Both the position numbers and the translations under genes were made by a program. The notes under the pieces were generated by a model, which was not told the origin of the DNA, did no database searches, and was given only the letters and a program-made list of their open reading frames with translations. From Tubiluchus corallicola (Eukaryota > Priapulida > Priapulimorpha > Priapulimorphida > Tubiluchidae): DNA of 32,500 nucleotides. The stretch lies in NCBI GenBank assembly GCA_030141605.1, contig JAQGDQ010000201.1, positions 1 to 32,500 on the forward strand. The letters run 5' to 3'. Of the stretch, positions 21,981-32,500 are shown one piece after another (within the stretch, counting starts at the first letter, position 1; each line of letters opens with the position of its first letter).

Positions 21981-24421
21981 ATTTCTTTTCTTGATACTTT
22001 TTTATTTATGACTTTATTACTCTGGATTCCTCTTATAGAATTGAAAAGTTTTCTGTAAAAGGGCTCTAAACTCCGTGTTTTCTTTCCAATCGGAATGGTT
22101 TAAGACAAACAGTAAGAGCAAATCACATTCCTATTAATAGCAAAACAACGTTAAAATCCAACCATAGGACACACATTATAAGAAGCAGTATGTAAAATAT
22201 TTAAATGGCACGAAAGATTAAAAAATGATAAAAATTTACACTATAGGTATGTCAAAACATTTAACAAATAGCAGAACTAATTTATAAATTAAAAAGAACT
22301 CTTCTAGCGTTTTTCTAAGATAAGGTAAAATAAATTTTATTTAATGTCGATCATCAACACAATGAGTAGTTAAAACACTTCATCGACAATATAATTAAAT
22401 GATATAAATCCATATAAAATGCAGAAAGACATCTTAAAATCCAGTATAGTAAAAAAAAACTGAAATTTCTACTATAGTAAAAATTAATCTAAGCTAGCAA
22501 GCCTGATGCAAAGCCTCATAAAATTTTAATTGAGTTAAAATAAGAAAATAGTTGAAATTGCTTATGCTATAATACTGAAATTCATTGAACTGCTGAAAAT
22601 TAGAATGTATTATAAGTCTCGAAATAGTGCTTTTAACTGCAGAAATTACATTTAACATAAACAACATCTAAGTTTCTTATATGAGTTGCGTACTGAATAA
22701 ATCTCGAGCTTTTCTAAGTGAATTTCGCAAGTCGTTCCAGATTTGGACTGCTCTGTATCTAAAGGATTGTTTGCCAAAACTAAAAGTATTATAACGAGGT
22801 ATGAAGGCACTTTTCTCACTGCGTAAAACTGGGTTTGCATGTGATTAAATTATGCGTATACTGAGCAGAAACTTTGTTCAATATCTTACAAGCGGCTTTT
22901 GCAATCTCTTTAAACCGGGATCCTGGCGGTATGGATAGGCCTGCTCTATTCAGGAGAGTTGAGAAATCACTATTAAAATCAGTAAAGACAAATCGAATAC
23001 CCCTTTCATATAACTTTTCTATTACTAAGGGTTGCTAATGGAGCATAAAAATGCCTCACTAGATTGCATTAGTTGAAATTTGCAAGTATGAAAACTTAAA
23101 AATCATCATTCTGCAAAACTTTTTGAGGAAATAGTACATGGTAATGGGTAATACAGTCGAGTACTTCAAAAACCTTTTTTCAGGCGACTTCTGTAAAGCA
23201 AGCCTTTTTTCCTGAGTTTCAAACAACGAATGCGTTGGCATAGCTTACTGTATATGGGTACCATCAATTTTGAATACCATGCTTTGAATATGCTGAACAA
23301 AAGCATAATTTTATTGTTGTTGTGCTACCACACTCCATATGTAGCAATATTCCTGGCATATGCTCGGTATTTTTATTGATCTATAAAGCAATATCCACTC
23401 ATTGCTCATAATTCAGGTGTTGGCCTAGCAATCAGGCTAAACAATAATAAAAAAGCTTTCGGAAGGTGGATGTAGACACGTTAATGTAATTCTCTTGTAC
23501 ATTGTTACCCCTCGACCAACCAGAGCTGCTCTTGCAAAGTATTTAGATAAGTAGGCGTTTTGGTATTGATTCAGTACTTCTTTACGTAATAACAATTATT
23601 TTTGCACATGATCCACTATCATTTGCGAAAATTGTGCATGGATACACCCATGTGCGGTGCACGCACGCCACGCGTTACCTATGCAGTCAGTTACCAAACG
23701 TAGTCATGCGAAGTTGTTTTACACCAGACTGTTAATAGAAAATAGATTACAGGGTAATTATTGAGTGCAAAACCACAATTTGGAAACCAGCTTTGGTTGC
23801 TAGAAACGTTTAATTCAAGCCCTTGCCGTTTATTGGAACGTAATATGAAGCGTAAAGAAAGTAACTTCTCAATGTTCATCGTTTATCGCCAAAGGCAATA
23901 AAAGTTGCAATGTACATGAATACGTTACACTGTAATGCGTTTGGCAAGAAGCTACGCGGACTTAACAGCAAATTATAGCTGATGTTATAATTTGTGTAGA
24001 GAAAACGTAAAAATCCCGAAAAATGTACGTAAAGGAAACAATGTGAAAAATGCCGAATAAGCAATTACAGACTATGGAGTTATAATAACTCAGTATATTG
24101 AGTACAACTCTGAATCGATAAATTGTAATCAAACTTCAAACATGTATCACTTATCACTCAAGGAATACCTCTTTTGATTGTTTGGTCAAAAGGTTTTAAT
24201 TATGTCATATTTCAACACTCTTATTATACATGTACATAAATCACACAAAAATATGGTAAATTCTTTTTAAGGAAAGTAGAAAAATCTGAAAAATAATAAT
24301 TCGAGAAAGTTGTTCACACAAACTATGCCGACCATGTATCAAATTTTTCAATCAGGGTGGAAGGAAACATCAAAGATGAACTTGCGGATGAACATATCTC
24401 TGCGAACCACTTATGCGGCTT
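21981..24421. other. Long stretch without a supported gene
   Basis: AT-rich DNA; open frames are 60-65 codons and show no domain. An acceptor-like TTTTTTCAG near 23180 opens only a short frame. Confidence 0.45.
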
Positions 24422-25387
24422 TCACCAAATGCAAACCTCACTGTCATAGTCACAAGTTTTCTTGAGAGCAGTGTCTTCCTGAAATGTCAAAAACACATCT
24501 CTTTCTTGTGAATACGCCCTTAAATCTAGGAGTGAAGAAAGAAGCCTGTCCTTCAGCCTGGTTGTATGTATTCGATGCTCCATAGTTACACCAAGCTGTT
24601 CTATTCTAATTTTGTACAGATCACCCAGATCGGACAGTTTGAACACTGGGGCACAATCACCACTTTGAGTTTCTTCCATGAAGACCACTAATTCTGCGAA
24701 AGCAATGCCATGCAGTTGAGCCTCTTCCTCTGCTCATCCTTTTGTGCGACCTGTCTTGCTTTGTTATAGAGCATCCGGAGGCAGTTGCGGTGATACTTTG
24801 CCTCAAGTGCAATAATATCCCCAGTGCAAGTTTAGCAAGCAGTTCTGTCTCCTATTTCCAAGGCAGCCATCCTAACATTTAAGTCTAACTGTTTTGTTAA
24901 TGCCTCGTGGTGCGTTTCAGTGCCAGCTGGCTTATTGCAAAAGAAGCACAAAGGCTGTCGCTGTCCCATCTTGATATGGCTGTGAGCAGACCGTGTGTGA
25001 ACCTTTGATTCCTGAGACTGCCGGAGCTTTTTAGCTGACTTCTGTTATCGATGCAGCATGTTTTGATTATATGTTAAGCCACATGTCTTGTGCCACTGGG
25101 CCTTGTTGGTCATTAGTGCGGCTTCTATGCCACTCCTGTCATCCAATCTGTTCAAGTCCAGCCCAGCTGGTATTTGTCCAAGTTCCCTAAAAAGCAAGGA
25201 GATCCTTGGCCAGTGACACATAACCACTACCTACCGGTGACTCCGTTGACCTAGCAGGACTTTGTAGAGCTACTTTCGTTTCTACTTGGCAGAGAGCACA
25301 TAGTTTCCAATTAGTGGTGCAAGGTGGCTTGGGATGCTTAGATGTAGAAGCTCTGGCAGAATCAGCCAGTCTATGGCGTTTTGGCAT
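24422..25387 (-). pseudogene. Decayed copy of a Cys/His-rich multicopy invertebrate protein family
   Basis: The frame starts at ATG 25387 (MPKRHRLADSARAS). Module A has C-x2-C (CALCQ) and then WHKTC; module B has C-x2-C (CFFCNKPAG) and YHRNC. This suggests two similar zinc-binding units of type C-x2-C...H-x2-C. It is followed by AFAELVVFMEETQ, PVFKLSDLGDLYKIRIEQLG and TTRLKDRLLSSLLDLRAYSQ, ending at TGA 24422. The reading is broken. There is a one-base shift at a T-run (about 25188). In module B a short out-of-frame stretch puts TAA at 24832-24834; read one frame over it gives LLAKLALG, so two compensating shifts are likely. A further frame change comes before MEETQ. From memory, similar proteins of unknown function are numerous in cnidarian and molluscan genomes and may be mobile-element linked. 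Confidence 0.6.
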
Positions 25388-25963
25388 GGTGACTACAAAG
25401 AAGTAAACGCCAGAAGCAGAAGTAGTCTAGGATGTTCTACAGACTTTCTACTTGTTAAGATACCACCACCATTAGAGTCCTTTAGAAATCACAATTCTGG
25501 GAGCTGACTCAGGCGTGCAGGGAATACACAAGAACATACCATATTGTTAATGTATACTTGACAAGTTTATATTAATATTTATGCACAAATATTAAATTCA
25601 GCCATGTTAACTGACTAATTCTTTTAATGTATAATGCATTTAAACTTATTGACAGGTTAGATAAAGGTGTCCTTTACATTCGAAAACCAACACAAATATT
25701 TAGTAGACTAAGTTAGCAGCTTTAACAAAAACAAACAGTCAATTCTGGCAAACATATATATGATTACAATGAAGAATGGTGGTGAACATATTGAAAAAAT
25801 GCGATCTTGAGGTCAGTGACTTCTCAAAGTCACTAAAGGTCGGACACAAAATGCCTCCACATCTGAAATAAAACCTGGGGGTATGAAGATTATATGCTGA
25901 AACTTTCATGCTTTAGTCATTAAACGCACAATTGTTTAGCTTATCAGCGCCACTATATATAAC
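25388..25963. other. No gene seen
   Basis: No recognised feature upstream of the decayed Cys/His gene. Confidence 0.5.
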
Positions 25964-25999
25964 TATCTAATCTCTATAAATTTAGATAGAGATTAGATA
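25964..25999. repeat. Perfect 14-bp inverted repeat with 8-base loop
   Basis: TATCTAATCTCTAT (25964-25977) pairs with ATAGAGATTAGATA (25986-25999). It could be a hairpin or the remains of a tiny foldback element. Confidence 0.7.
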
Positions 26000-26109
26000 T
26001 AGCTAACATACTATTAGTCGCCGTCGAGGTTTCTCGCGCAACCTCGAAGTTTCCCGAAACCTATCCGGCATTATCTTTATTATTACTTGCAACGAATTAT
26101 GAATACTAC

Positions 26110-26370
26110 CATTTAGGGTTGTTAGCCTCTCGTGGAGGGGTCCTATGCCGAGACCCAGCGGCTGGACAGTTTCTTCCCCTCCGCTCGGCTGGGAGCTGGG
26201 ACGCCCTGAGATATGGCGCGTCTCCTAGGCCACCTACCGGTGGAACCCTAAAGCCGGTAGGAGCACGACTTGCCCCTCAGACTGGGGGGTTGCCCTCTCA
26301 ACCTCCGGCCAGTCTGCAATTGATGTAAGTTGTTACCCAGCAAGCTTAAGGGGTAATTGGTACTACCGGT
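26110..26370 (+). repeat. Second G+C-rich island with stem-loop
   Basis: Sharply bounded G+C-rich block. It contains a stem CCTACCGG (26233-26240) with CCGGTAGG (26254-26261) and a 69-codon Pro/Gly/Arg-rich frame (26119-26328) without a domain. It shares the motif GTTGTTAG and a GGAGGGG...GAGACC layout with the island at 12830-13300, so the two may be fragments of one repeat family. Similarity is weak by eye. Confidence 0.4.
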
Positions 26371-28282
26371 CAAACAAACATTACATATACATACTTCACT
26401 ACTAGTTCTGAAATTCTGCCCAAATTTATAGTTGCCTTTAGGATAAAAATTTATTAATGCAATTGAAAAGAGAAACACCGCCCATCCTGTAACAGCTCTT
26501 TTATCACTTAATTCCTTTCTTGTAAGCCATCTTGAACACCTCTACTTTTCTTGACTGGATACAAATTGTATTAAAAATCAGACTATGAAAATTATTGAGA
26601 TTTAAAACGATAAGATCAATGTGATGTTGTTAAGCTTTAGATCTTTTGTTAAAATATTCACTAAGCAGCAAACTTAATGCTTATTTGTTTCTTTTCCTTA
26701 CATACATACATATACATGTATGTATATTCCAAGCGATTGCTCATAATGTAGGACATTAAGAATTTCAAACTCATTTAGTTGTAAGTTAAAGAACACTATG
26801 CATATAAATTATAATTTACTTTCGAAATGGTATATTTATGAGATGTTTTCAACATATGGCATATAGGGCTTCTGAAATGTTACATATACGATTTTATTTT
26901 CCGACTCTGTGCTTACTTTAATTATGTTAAAAATTCTATTGGTTATTAGAAATCGCCCGTTCTGATTCGATAGATCTTCGTATGTAAAAAACGAATTGGA
27001 AATTGAAATGAGACGTATTAAAAATCTTTAGTTGAAGAAATTCCCACATTTGCTGTGAATGCATATTAAAATTCAAATGATCCTTTGTTGTTGAATACAT
27101 GTATCATTTCATTTAGTTATAATCATATCAATGTCAGGCATAATATAGGGTTCCATCAGCCCCATCACTCTGACACCTGTAATCAAAAATTCATACGTGG
27201 CGTTACGTTGTCGCAACAACATTAAACACCTGTTCCATACCAGCCTATAAGCCAGCTGATTGATGAAATGGCATCATCCGCAGGTAAAAAATAACGACGC
27301 TCGTCCGATTTTATTACAAAGCCACAATGGTCGATGTTATAGCTACTTAAAATTAAAAACAAATTTATTGTTCATAGTAGCATAATTCTGATGAGACGCC
27401 AGAGGCATGTTAGCGTCTCTTTTGACATACGTTAACTTATTACATCTATGTTTCCAGTGCTACAGTTATATGGACCTACATGTACGCCTGCCAGTAATTT
27501 GGTTTTTGAATATGTATATGTGGAAAAAATAAGAAAATCCAGTTTCATAGAGCGTTATTATCTTGTACTCAATCTTTTCATAAAACACATTATTTTTCTA
27601 CATACGTAATTCTCTTCATTGGTTGCATCTGACAGTGTCAGGGGTTAGTAGGAAACAGCGAAAATTAGGAAGACCAGCGTCATTAAAACACTGTATTAAA
27701 TTTCTGCTAATGAAAATCACTTGTCTAATGTATGTTGTAACAAGAGAGAAACTAATGATGATTAGCGAAATTAGAAAGTGTGTAAGTGAATAAGCTGTTT
27801 AGGTTTACTTGACACACACACATATAAAAACCAGAGCCACGCATTCATCATTTGTTTTACGCAGGAATTTTTCGAAATTTGTTGTGTAACTGGTGAAACA
27901 GGATTATAAAGAAGCAAAAATTAGATTAACCAAACAATCAACGTTTAATAACTAATAATTAAATTAAATAAAACAGAGCAAATAACACCGGGACAATTTT
28001 AAATCCAAATGAAAGCAAATTTCATTAAACTATTTATGTAGTTCTATGTTTAAAATCTTATGTATTTCTAAGTTTAAAATCCAGTGTGTAAATAACAACG
28101 AATGCAGTTTCAGTTTTCTTAAGAATATATTAAATATACAACTTAAATGAATTCAAGCGCGTCTTACAAAATGGGCGAATGGCACCCTAGCACACGTAAA
28201 GGCCTTATCTACATCTAAAATACTCAAAATTATTTCTTTTAATTGAGGCAAATCTACCAATAAATGTCAAGAAAACACTTCC
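26371..28282. other. No supported gene
   Basis: AT-rich DNA. Just beyond, at 28283-28650, two overlapping plus open frames of 63 and 79 codons have no domain and no splice context. Confidence 0.45.
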
Positions 28283-28710
28283 TTGTTATACAACCCTGTT
28301 CCGAAACATTGTAATGTAATTTCTATAGCAAAATTCGATGGTTGTGTTCGTGATGACTTGTGTTTGTTGTTCGTCTTAAGGATATTGTGTCTAAAACACG
28401 GGTATAAGTTATGTCAACACTGCGTCTTCAGAACGTGGGGTATCCATGCATACTTGTCAGTGAGGAGGGTATAACTTTAGTAACATATCAAACAGCAAGT
28501 ATTATTGGTCACGCCATGCAAGAATGGTATCAAAATTTCATTTCATTGTCCCTGCCGGAAGCATGGCTAGTACTCATGATGGAAATATTAATAACACTTT
28601 GCCACATTATGCGTAATAGTTGCAGTAGCAACGATAGAGAGAGTGAATAGCAATAATGATTGTAATTATTGTGTAGGTATTGTTTAAGTAATACAACCTT
28701 GCATCAATTA

Positions 28711-28998
28711 CTAGGGTAATTGTTTTGCCCTAGAAAAGGGTAAATACGAGCTTATTACTGAATTTCGTAATTCTCCTGGCCTATGTATATTACATACTGG
28801 TGCTATCATTATAGTTATAATAGACACAACTATCGTCTTCCAGTTACACAACTTGCAGCAGCACAGAAGCAAAAACACTCTGACCATTTGTCTCCATATC
28901 AGGGTGTTTCGTAGTCCTTCACTAATTCGTCTTTCAATTTTTTCTGCAACTAATCGACGTTCATCTCGGGTCTTACTCGGTTGCTGAGAGTTTTCAGT
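28711..28998 (-). CDS. Coding-like minus-strand fragment, unrecognised
   Basis: A minus frame of 95 codons without ATG lies between TAG codons (28999-29001 and 28711-28713). Its first third is charged and coding-like (SKTRDERRLVAEKIERRISE, LRNTLIWRQMV). It then becomes hydrophobic and Cys-rich (FLLLCCCKLC, IVVSIITIMIAPVC), which could be a membrane segment or intron read-through. An acceptor (CTCTCAG) may precede the CAACCGAG at about 28983. It may be an exon or a fragment of a mobile element. Confidence 0.22.
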   Translation of the reverse strand, partial: TENSQQPSKTRDERRLVAEKIERRISEGLRNTLIWRQMVRVFLLLCCCKLCNWKTIVVSIITIMIAPVCNIHRPGELRNSVISSYLPFSRAKQLP

Positions 28999-29001
28999 CT
29001 A

Positions 29002-29993
29002 CATTTGAAATTTTGGTTTTCTTCTGCTACATGGTGGTTCTAGAGCTGAGGTGTAAGTGGTCTCATGGCTACACAAAAAAGAACCTGGTATATAGGTGTA
29101 AAATCGCTGTAGTACTCTCTTATACTAAGCAATAGCTAAAGCAGCAACTAAATTGTTATTTGCTTGTTTGTGTACTTGCCATTTAAACATTTTTTCTAAA
29201 TAACGAGGGATTTAAGTTGAAAACATCCTATGTAATGTATAACAGCTAAATAATAATAGTAATGTACGTATAATGTATGATAGGCTAGTCTAGAAGTACC
29301 CATCTACATATAGGACAGATTAGTAAATTGTTAAATTTTTAAACAAGATTCTTGTACCTTGTCAGGCTCATCATGGTTGCAGTCTGCTGCTGCTCTGGGC
29401 AGTGGCGGTTGACAATCTGGTCGCCTTTGTTTTTACTGATGAAGTTAAACGATAATTATTCTGATGTAAACATCAAATCGCACTCTAATGTTGATTTTAT
29501 CTGTTTTTTTCTCGTTTTTTTTGGCCTACAGCTATTGCTCGCTGAGTTCTCACCAACATGACAACTAAAGCAGTAGGAATGGACAGAGAATGATACTACT
29601 GAACCCAACAGTAGTAAACAACATCTCAACAAACAAGGGCAGCTTTAATTACCAAATAGCTTAGTATTGTTGGCAAAACACACGGAAGAAATATGCTTGC
29701 ATTTATATTGCCCTTCCGTAAGGCAGGAAATTGGAAAACACAATGGATTTGAGTCACTGTATGTTTCAACGTTCGATTGGGCCTATCTATCCTTAAGTAC
29801 ATTTTTTTCAAAAAAGCACACAGTCTGATAATGGGATCAAGGAAATAAATAAGCAGAATAGAAGTTAGACGGTGCTACGATAAAGAGTATAGATAGATTG
29901 TTAGCTACTGTATATATGGGATAAGATATGCTTATTTGTGTGTAGTTTTTCTCTTCTGAGAAGAGAGAGACGGACATACACACAGTAAGTGGA

Positions 29994-29997
<4 letters not shown>
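29002..29997. other. No supported gene
   Basis: A strong acceptor-like run (CGTTTTTTTTGGCCTACAG, AG 29530-29531) opens only short frames. Nothing else recognised. Confidence 0.45.

Positions 29998-30039
<42 letters not shown>
29998..30039 (+). repeat. (GA)n microsatellite
   Basis: About 20 GA units. The Ser-Leu repeat frames on the minus strand are artefacts. Confidence 0.97.
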
Positions 30040-30043
<4 letters not shown>

Positions 30044-31369
30044 GCGCAAAAAACAAAAAGAATTCCATTACAGTCGCAGAATTTTTGAGTCAGATTTAAT
30101 ATATTATGTAACATACTTTATTTGCCATAAAAATAGATTGCAATAAAATGAGAATCCTCGGTGTTAAAAATATATTTTAAAAATTTATTATTTAAAATAA
30201 CAAGTATTAATTAATGATTAAAATAAATATCAATATTTGAGAAATAGTTAAAAGCACTGATAAAAGTAAATCTATAACCAGTTGGAGAAAAAATATAAAC
30301 TGCTAGTGCGTAAAACTAAAACTAAAAGCTATAATTCAATTCAATAATGAAAATGACTATTACAGACACGAAAACTTGAGAATAAAAAAAACAAAATATA
30401 TGCTAAAGGCCGCTCAAGGCACAGGACCTACTTTCTTGGTTTTCTTTAACGTTGCTGTTCAATGTAATCTACATTTCTTATCTCGTTTTCAACCACTTTT
30501 CATAGTTCTAGGATTTACTTCGCTTCAGGTCCGTGATACTTTATAATCTTGGTGGGGCTCGTTTTGTTCAACTTGAGTTGACTGACCCTGGCTTTTGCCA
30601 AAAACGTACACGTATTGGCCCCTAATTAGCTACTTAATTAATGTCTTGCCACCTAAATAATGAGTTACTCTGTTAAAATGAGATTGCTTTCGGACGCATT
30701 TTAGGGTAATTCGTAGCTCCTGTCATTTTCGAGTCCGATTTTCTTTTCCATACTTTTCATGCAAGTTTTCGAGTTGTTCTGTATAGTAATAAGATTTCCT
30801 CTCTGCATGCTGCCACCATGCATGTTCTATGAGTAGTTGCTTAAAATTCTCAGCTGTATAATAGCAGGCATTATAGTTATGAATATCGAGTATTGCAACT
30901 GTAGCTGACTCGGTTGCTAAGTACCGGGTACTCAAGCATTATGAAGCTGAACTGTCAGGCGTTGGATTTTCTGCCCCAACGAACCTCTAAACCTAGTAAT
31001 GTATTTATGGGGCGCGGTTTATGCACCTCCTACACGATATAACTACGCGCATTTTGACAGCATCGAGAGAAATGTTGAAAAAATTGTTAATGGTAAGTTA
31101 ACTCGGAGTCACATTAATACCACGAAACTGATATTTACCTGCGATCTGCCATGGATCTTACTCTTACACTTTTATGGTTTTTGTGTACTTTGGTACTTCT
31201 GGAATAATCTAAGTATATACTTCTATTATTTTCGTCAGCTTTTTGTTTCTTCTTGCAAATAATGATCGATGCGCGATCGGTATTCCTTAAAGGTGTCTAA
31301 CGTAGCTGAAGCTTCATTCTTCATTTTAGACTTTTTTTGAGACCTTTTGGTCTATCAATCTCTCCCTCG
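30040..31369. other. No supported gene
   Basis: Open frames at 30723-30935 (minus, 70 codons) and 30999-31262 (plus, 87 codons, with a donor-like AATG|GTAAGT at 31093) have no recognised domain or complete splice context. Confidence 0.4.
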
Positions 31370-31384
31370 CCCCCCCCCCCCCCC
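31370..31384 (+). repeat. C15 homopolymer
   Basis: A run of fifteen cytosines inside a short, unsupported open frame. Confidence 0.95.
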
Positions 31385-31965
31385 GGATTTTGCCACAGGT
31401 CGCACGTTAGACAGGCTATTCCGGGCTTTAGTTTTCTTGCAACAAGGAAGGTTTTTTGAAATTGTTAAAAATTTAATCTACGACCAAAAAACGAGATTGC
31501 AGTTTTTGTCGGCTTGGTTCGCTTTTAAATTTCCAGTCTAGATTTGTCGAGCTTGTACTATGTGTAAATCCAGTATGACTTACACTTAGTATTTATTACA
31601 GTTGCTATTAGTGTATAAAGATGGGTGTTTCCAGGACAGCCTTTCATGTCTCAGGTATATTACGATTTCCATTTGGCTGCATTGTTTATAATAACGATCT
31701 GGTGATATGGATGTACTTAAGAAAACATCTTTTTAATTCAATTTCATTTGTTCTGAATCTTAAAACTGGTCGGATGCAGATAAAGCAAAACTTCCAAACG
31801 TAAGTTACGAAGTCTAAGAAATCGTTGATTAGACTAGTTAGTGTGGTTATGTAAGCATTTTATAAGTAAGTGCATGAGTATCTGTATAACAATAACAACT
31901 AAGTGTATACAGGTGCGTACAACTTGCGTTATCCCTTCTACTTTCTTCTTGCATAGTTACTATTT

Positions 31966-31971
31966 TTTATT
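31966..31971 (-). terminator. Poly(A) signal for the minus-strand candidate gene
   Basis: AATAAA on the minus strand, 85 bases after the TGA at 32056. A plus-strand AATAAA also lies nearby (31976-31981). Confidence 0.35.
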
Positions 31972-32055
31972 GCCAAATAAATCCCCCTTTTTCGAGAAAC
32001 CTTCGTCACACAAAAGAGGTACTTATTTTCAAAATTACGACGCCGCAGTGCCATC

Positions 32056-32268
32056 TCAACTTTCAGGGGCAGGAAGTAGAATAATGGAAACAGAATCCCT
32101 TCCAAAAAGCCTCACCGCTGAGCCAATCTCACCGAAAGTTTGTACAGTGAAAAATTCTCCTATTGCCAGCTTTTGTTGCTGTTTGAACAGACCCGATTGT
32201 TTTCCAAATTCTTCGGCATTAGCATGAAGTTGTAACCAGTTGAAAGCTTGAGAGGTATATACAAGTAA
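32056..32268 (-). CDS. Candidate 3'-terminal exon on the minus strand, unrecognised
   Basis: After CACACCTTAG (AG at 32270-32269) the frame is open in phase 0 for 70 codons to TGA (32058-32056). The translation looks coding: AFNWLQLHANAEEFGKQ, KLAIGEFFTVQTFGEIG, AVRLFGRDSVSIILLPAPES. A minus-strand AATAAA (31971-31966) follows 85 bases after the stop, as in a last exon. The polypyrimidine tract is weak (a T7 run about 30 bases upstream of the AG), so the 5' boundary is uncertain and may lie at another AG near 32250. The opposing plus frame (31841-32227) is taken as its shadow. The family is not recognised. Confidence 0.38.
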   Translation of the reverse strand, partial: LLVYTSQAFNWLQLHANAEEFGKQSGLFKQQQKLAIGEFFTVQTFGEIGSAVRLFGRDSVSIILLPAPES

Positions 32269-32500
32269 CTAAGGTGTGCCCGCGATGTGTTTGTTGTAAA
32301 AAAACCGTCAGCTTCTTAGTGGCATTAATGAAATTAGCAAATTAGATAATCGTTGTTGAGCTGTTTTTCTGTTGACATTAACTTCTTTGAGACCGTCTAA
32401 TAAGCTAAACTGCCTCTTAGCAGTAGCCCATGTTTTTCTATCGAAGCAGTTTAGGTTTATACACTTACACATTTAGCACTTGTGAGGTTATACAGAGGTA

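Noticed and set aside
23059-24064. Several 60-62-codon minus-strand open frames
   Set aside because: They are of chance length for this DNA, with no domain and no splice or poly(A) context.
31841-32227. 128-codon plus-strand open frame
   Set aside because: Its composition is uneven and its 3' half mirrors a more protein-like minus-strand frame that has a stop and poly(A) signal.
1-32500. CRISPR array, operon or bacterial system
   Set aside because: All recognisable content is eukaryotic (LINEs, importin alpha, splice signals); no regular spacer-repeat pattern exists.

Overview
The window is AT-rich animal nuclear DNA, most likely from an invertebrate. The evidence is one well-preserved animal-type importin alpha gene, non-LTR retrotransposon (LINE) remains, abundant simple repeats, a short vertebrate/invertebrate-type telomere motif (TTAGGG), and long non-coding stretches with GT-AG splice signals. 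Nothing bacterial or viral was recognised. I could not narrow the species; the repeats and a Cys/His-rich multicopy pseudogene recall marine invertebrates (molluscs, cnidarians), but that is from memory.

Layout. (1) 1-7325: a very large inverted repeat. Two arms of about 2.08 kb (1-2079 and 5247-7325, every base i pairing with 7326-i, no indels) face each other around a spacer of about 2.8 kb. Each arm carries the broken 3' end of a LINE whose microsatellite tail points inward. The arms look identical by eye except for ten substitutions packed into 73 bases. The spacer holds three candidate + strand exons behind strong splice acceptors. (2) 7326-11040: low-complexity DNA, a 75-bp tandem duplication, a second broken LINE (endonuclease-RT linker and RT palm with YADD) on the - strand, an ATC microsatellite, and a 351-bp element with imperfect terminal inverted repeats. 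(3) 11400-18350: the importin alpha locus: a CpG-bearing candidate promoter and 5' non-coding exon, a 4.3-kb putative 5'-UTR intron containing a (TA)n tract and a G+C-rich island, an intronless 525-codon reading frame, and a polyadenylation region. (4) 18840-20571: a diverged tandem duplication with AGATGGCGCC boxes, followed by a candidate first coding exon with a signal peptide. (5) 21590-32500: mostly non-coding DNA with an interstitial telomere motif, a decayed Cys/His-rich gene copy on the - strand, a hairpin, a second G+C-rich island, and two coding-like - strand segments (28711-28998, 32056-32268).

The only gene with a confident function is importin alpha of the alpha1 (KPNA2/pendulin) type, the adaptor that binds classical nuclear localisation signals. 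The most unusual structure is the near-perfect palindrome with a localised patch of divergence. Candidate exons come from manual splice-site and reading-frame inspection and are given low confidence. Percent identities, GC contents and homology searches were not computed.
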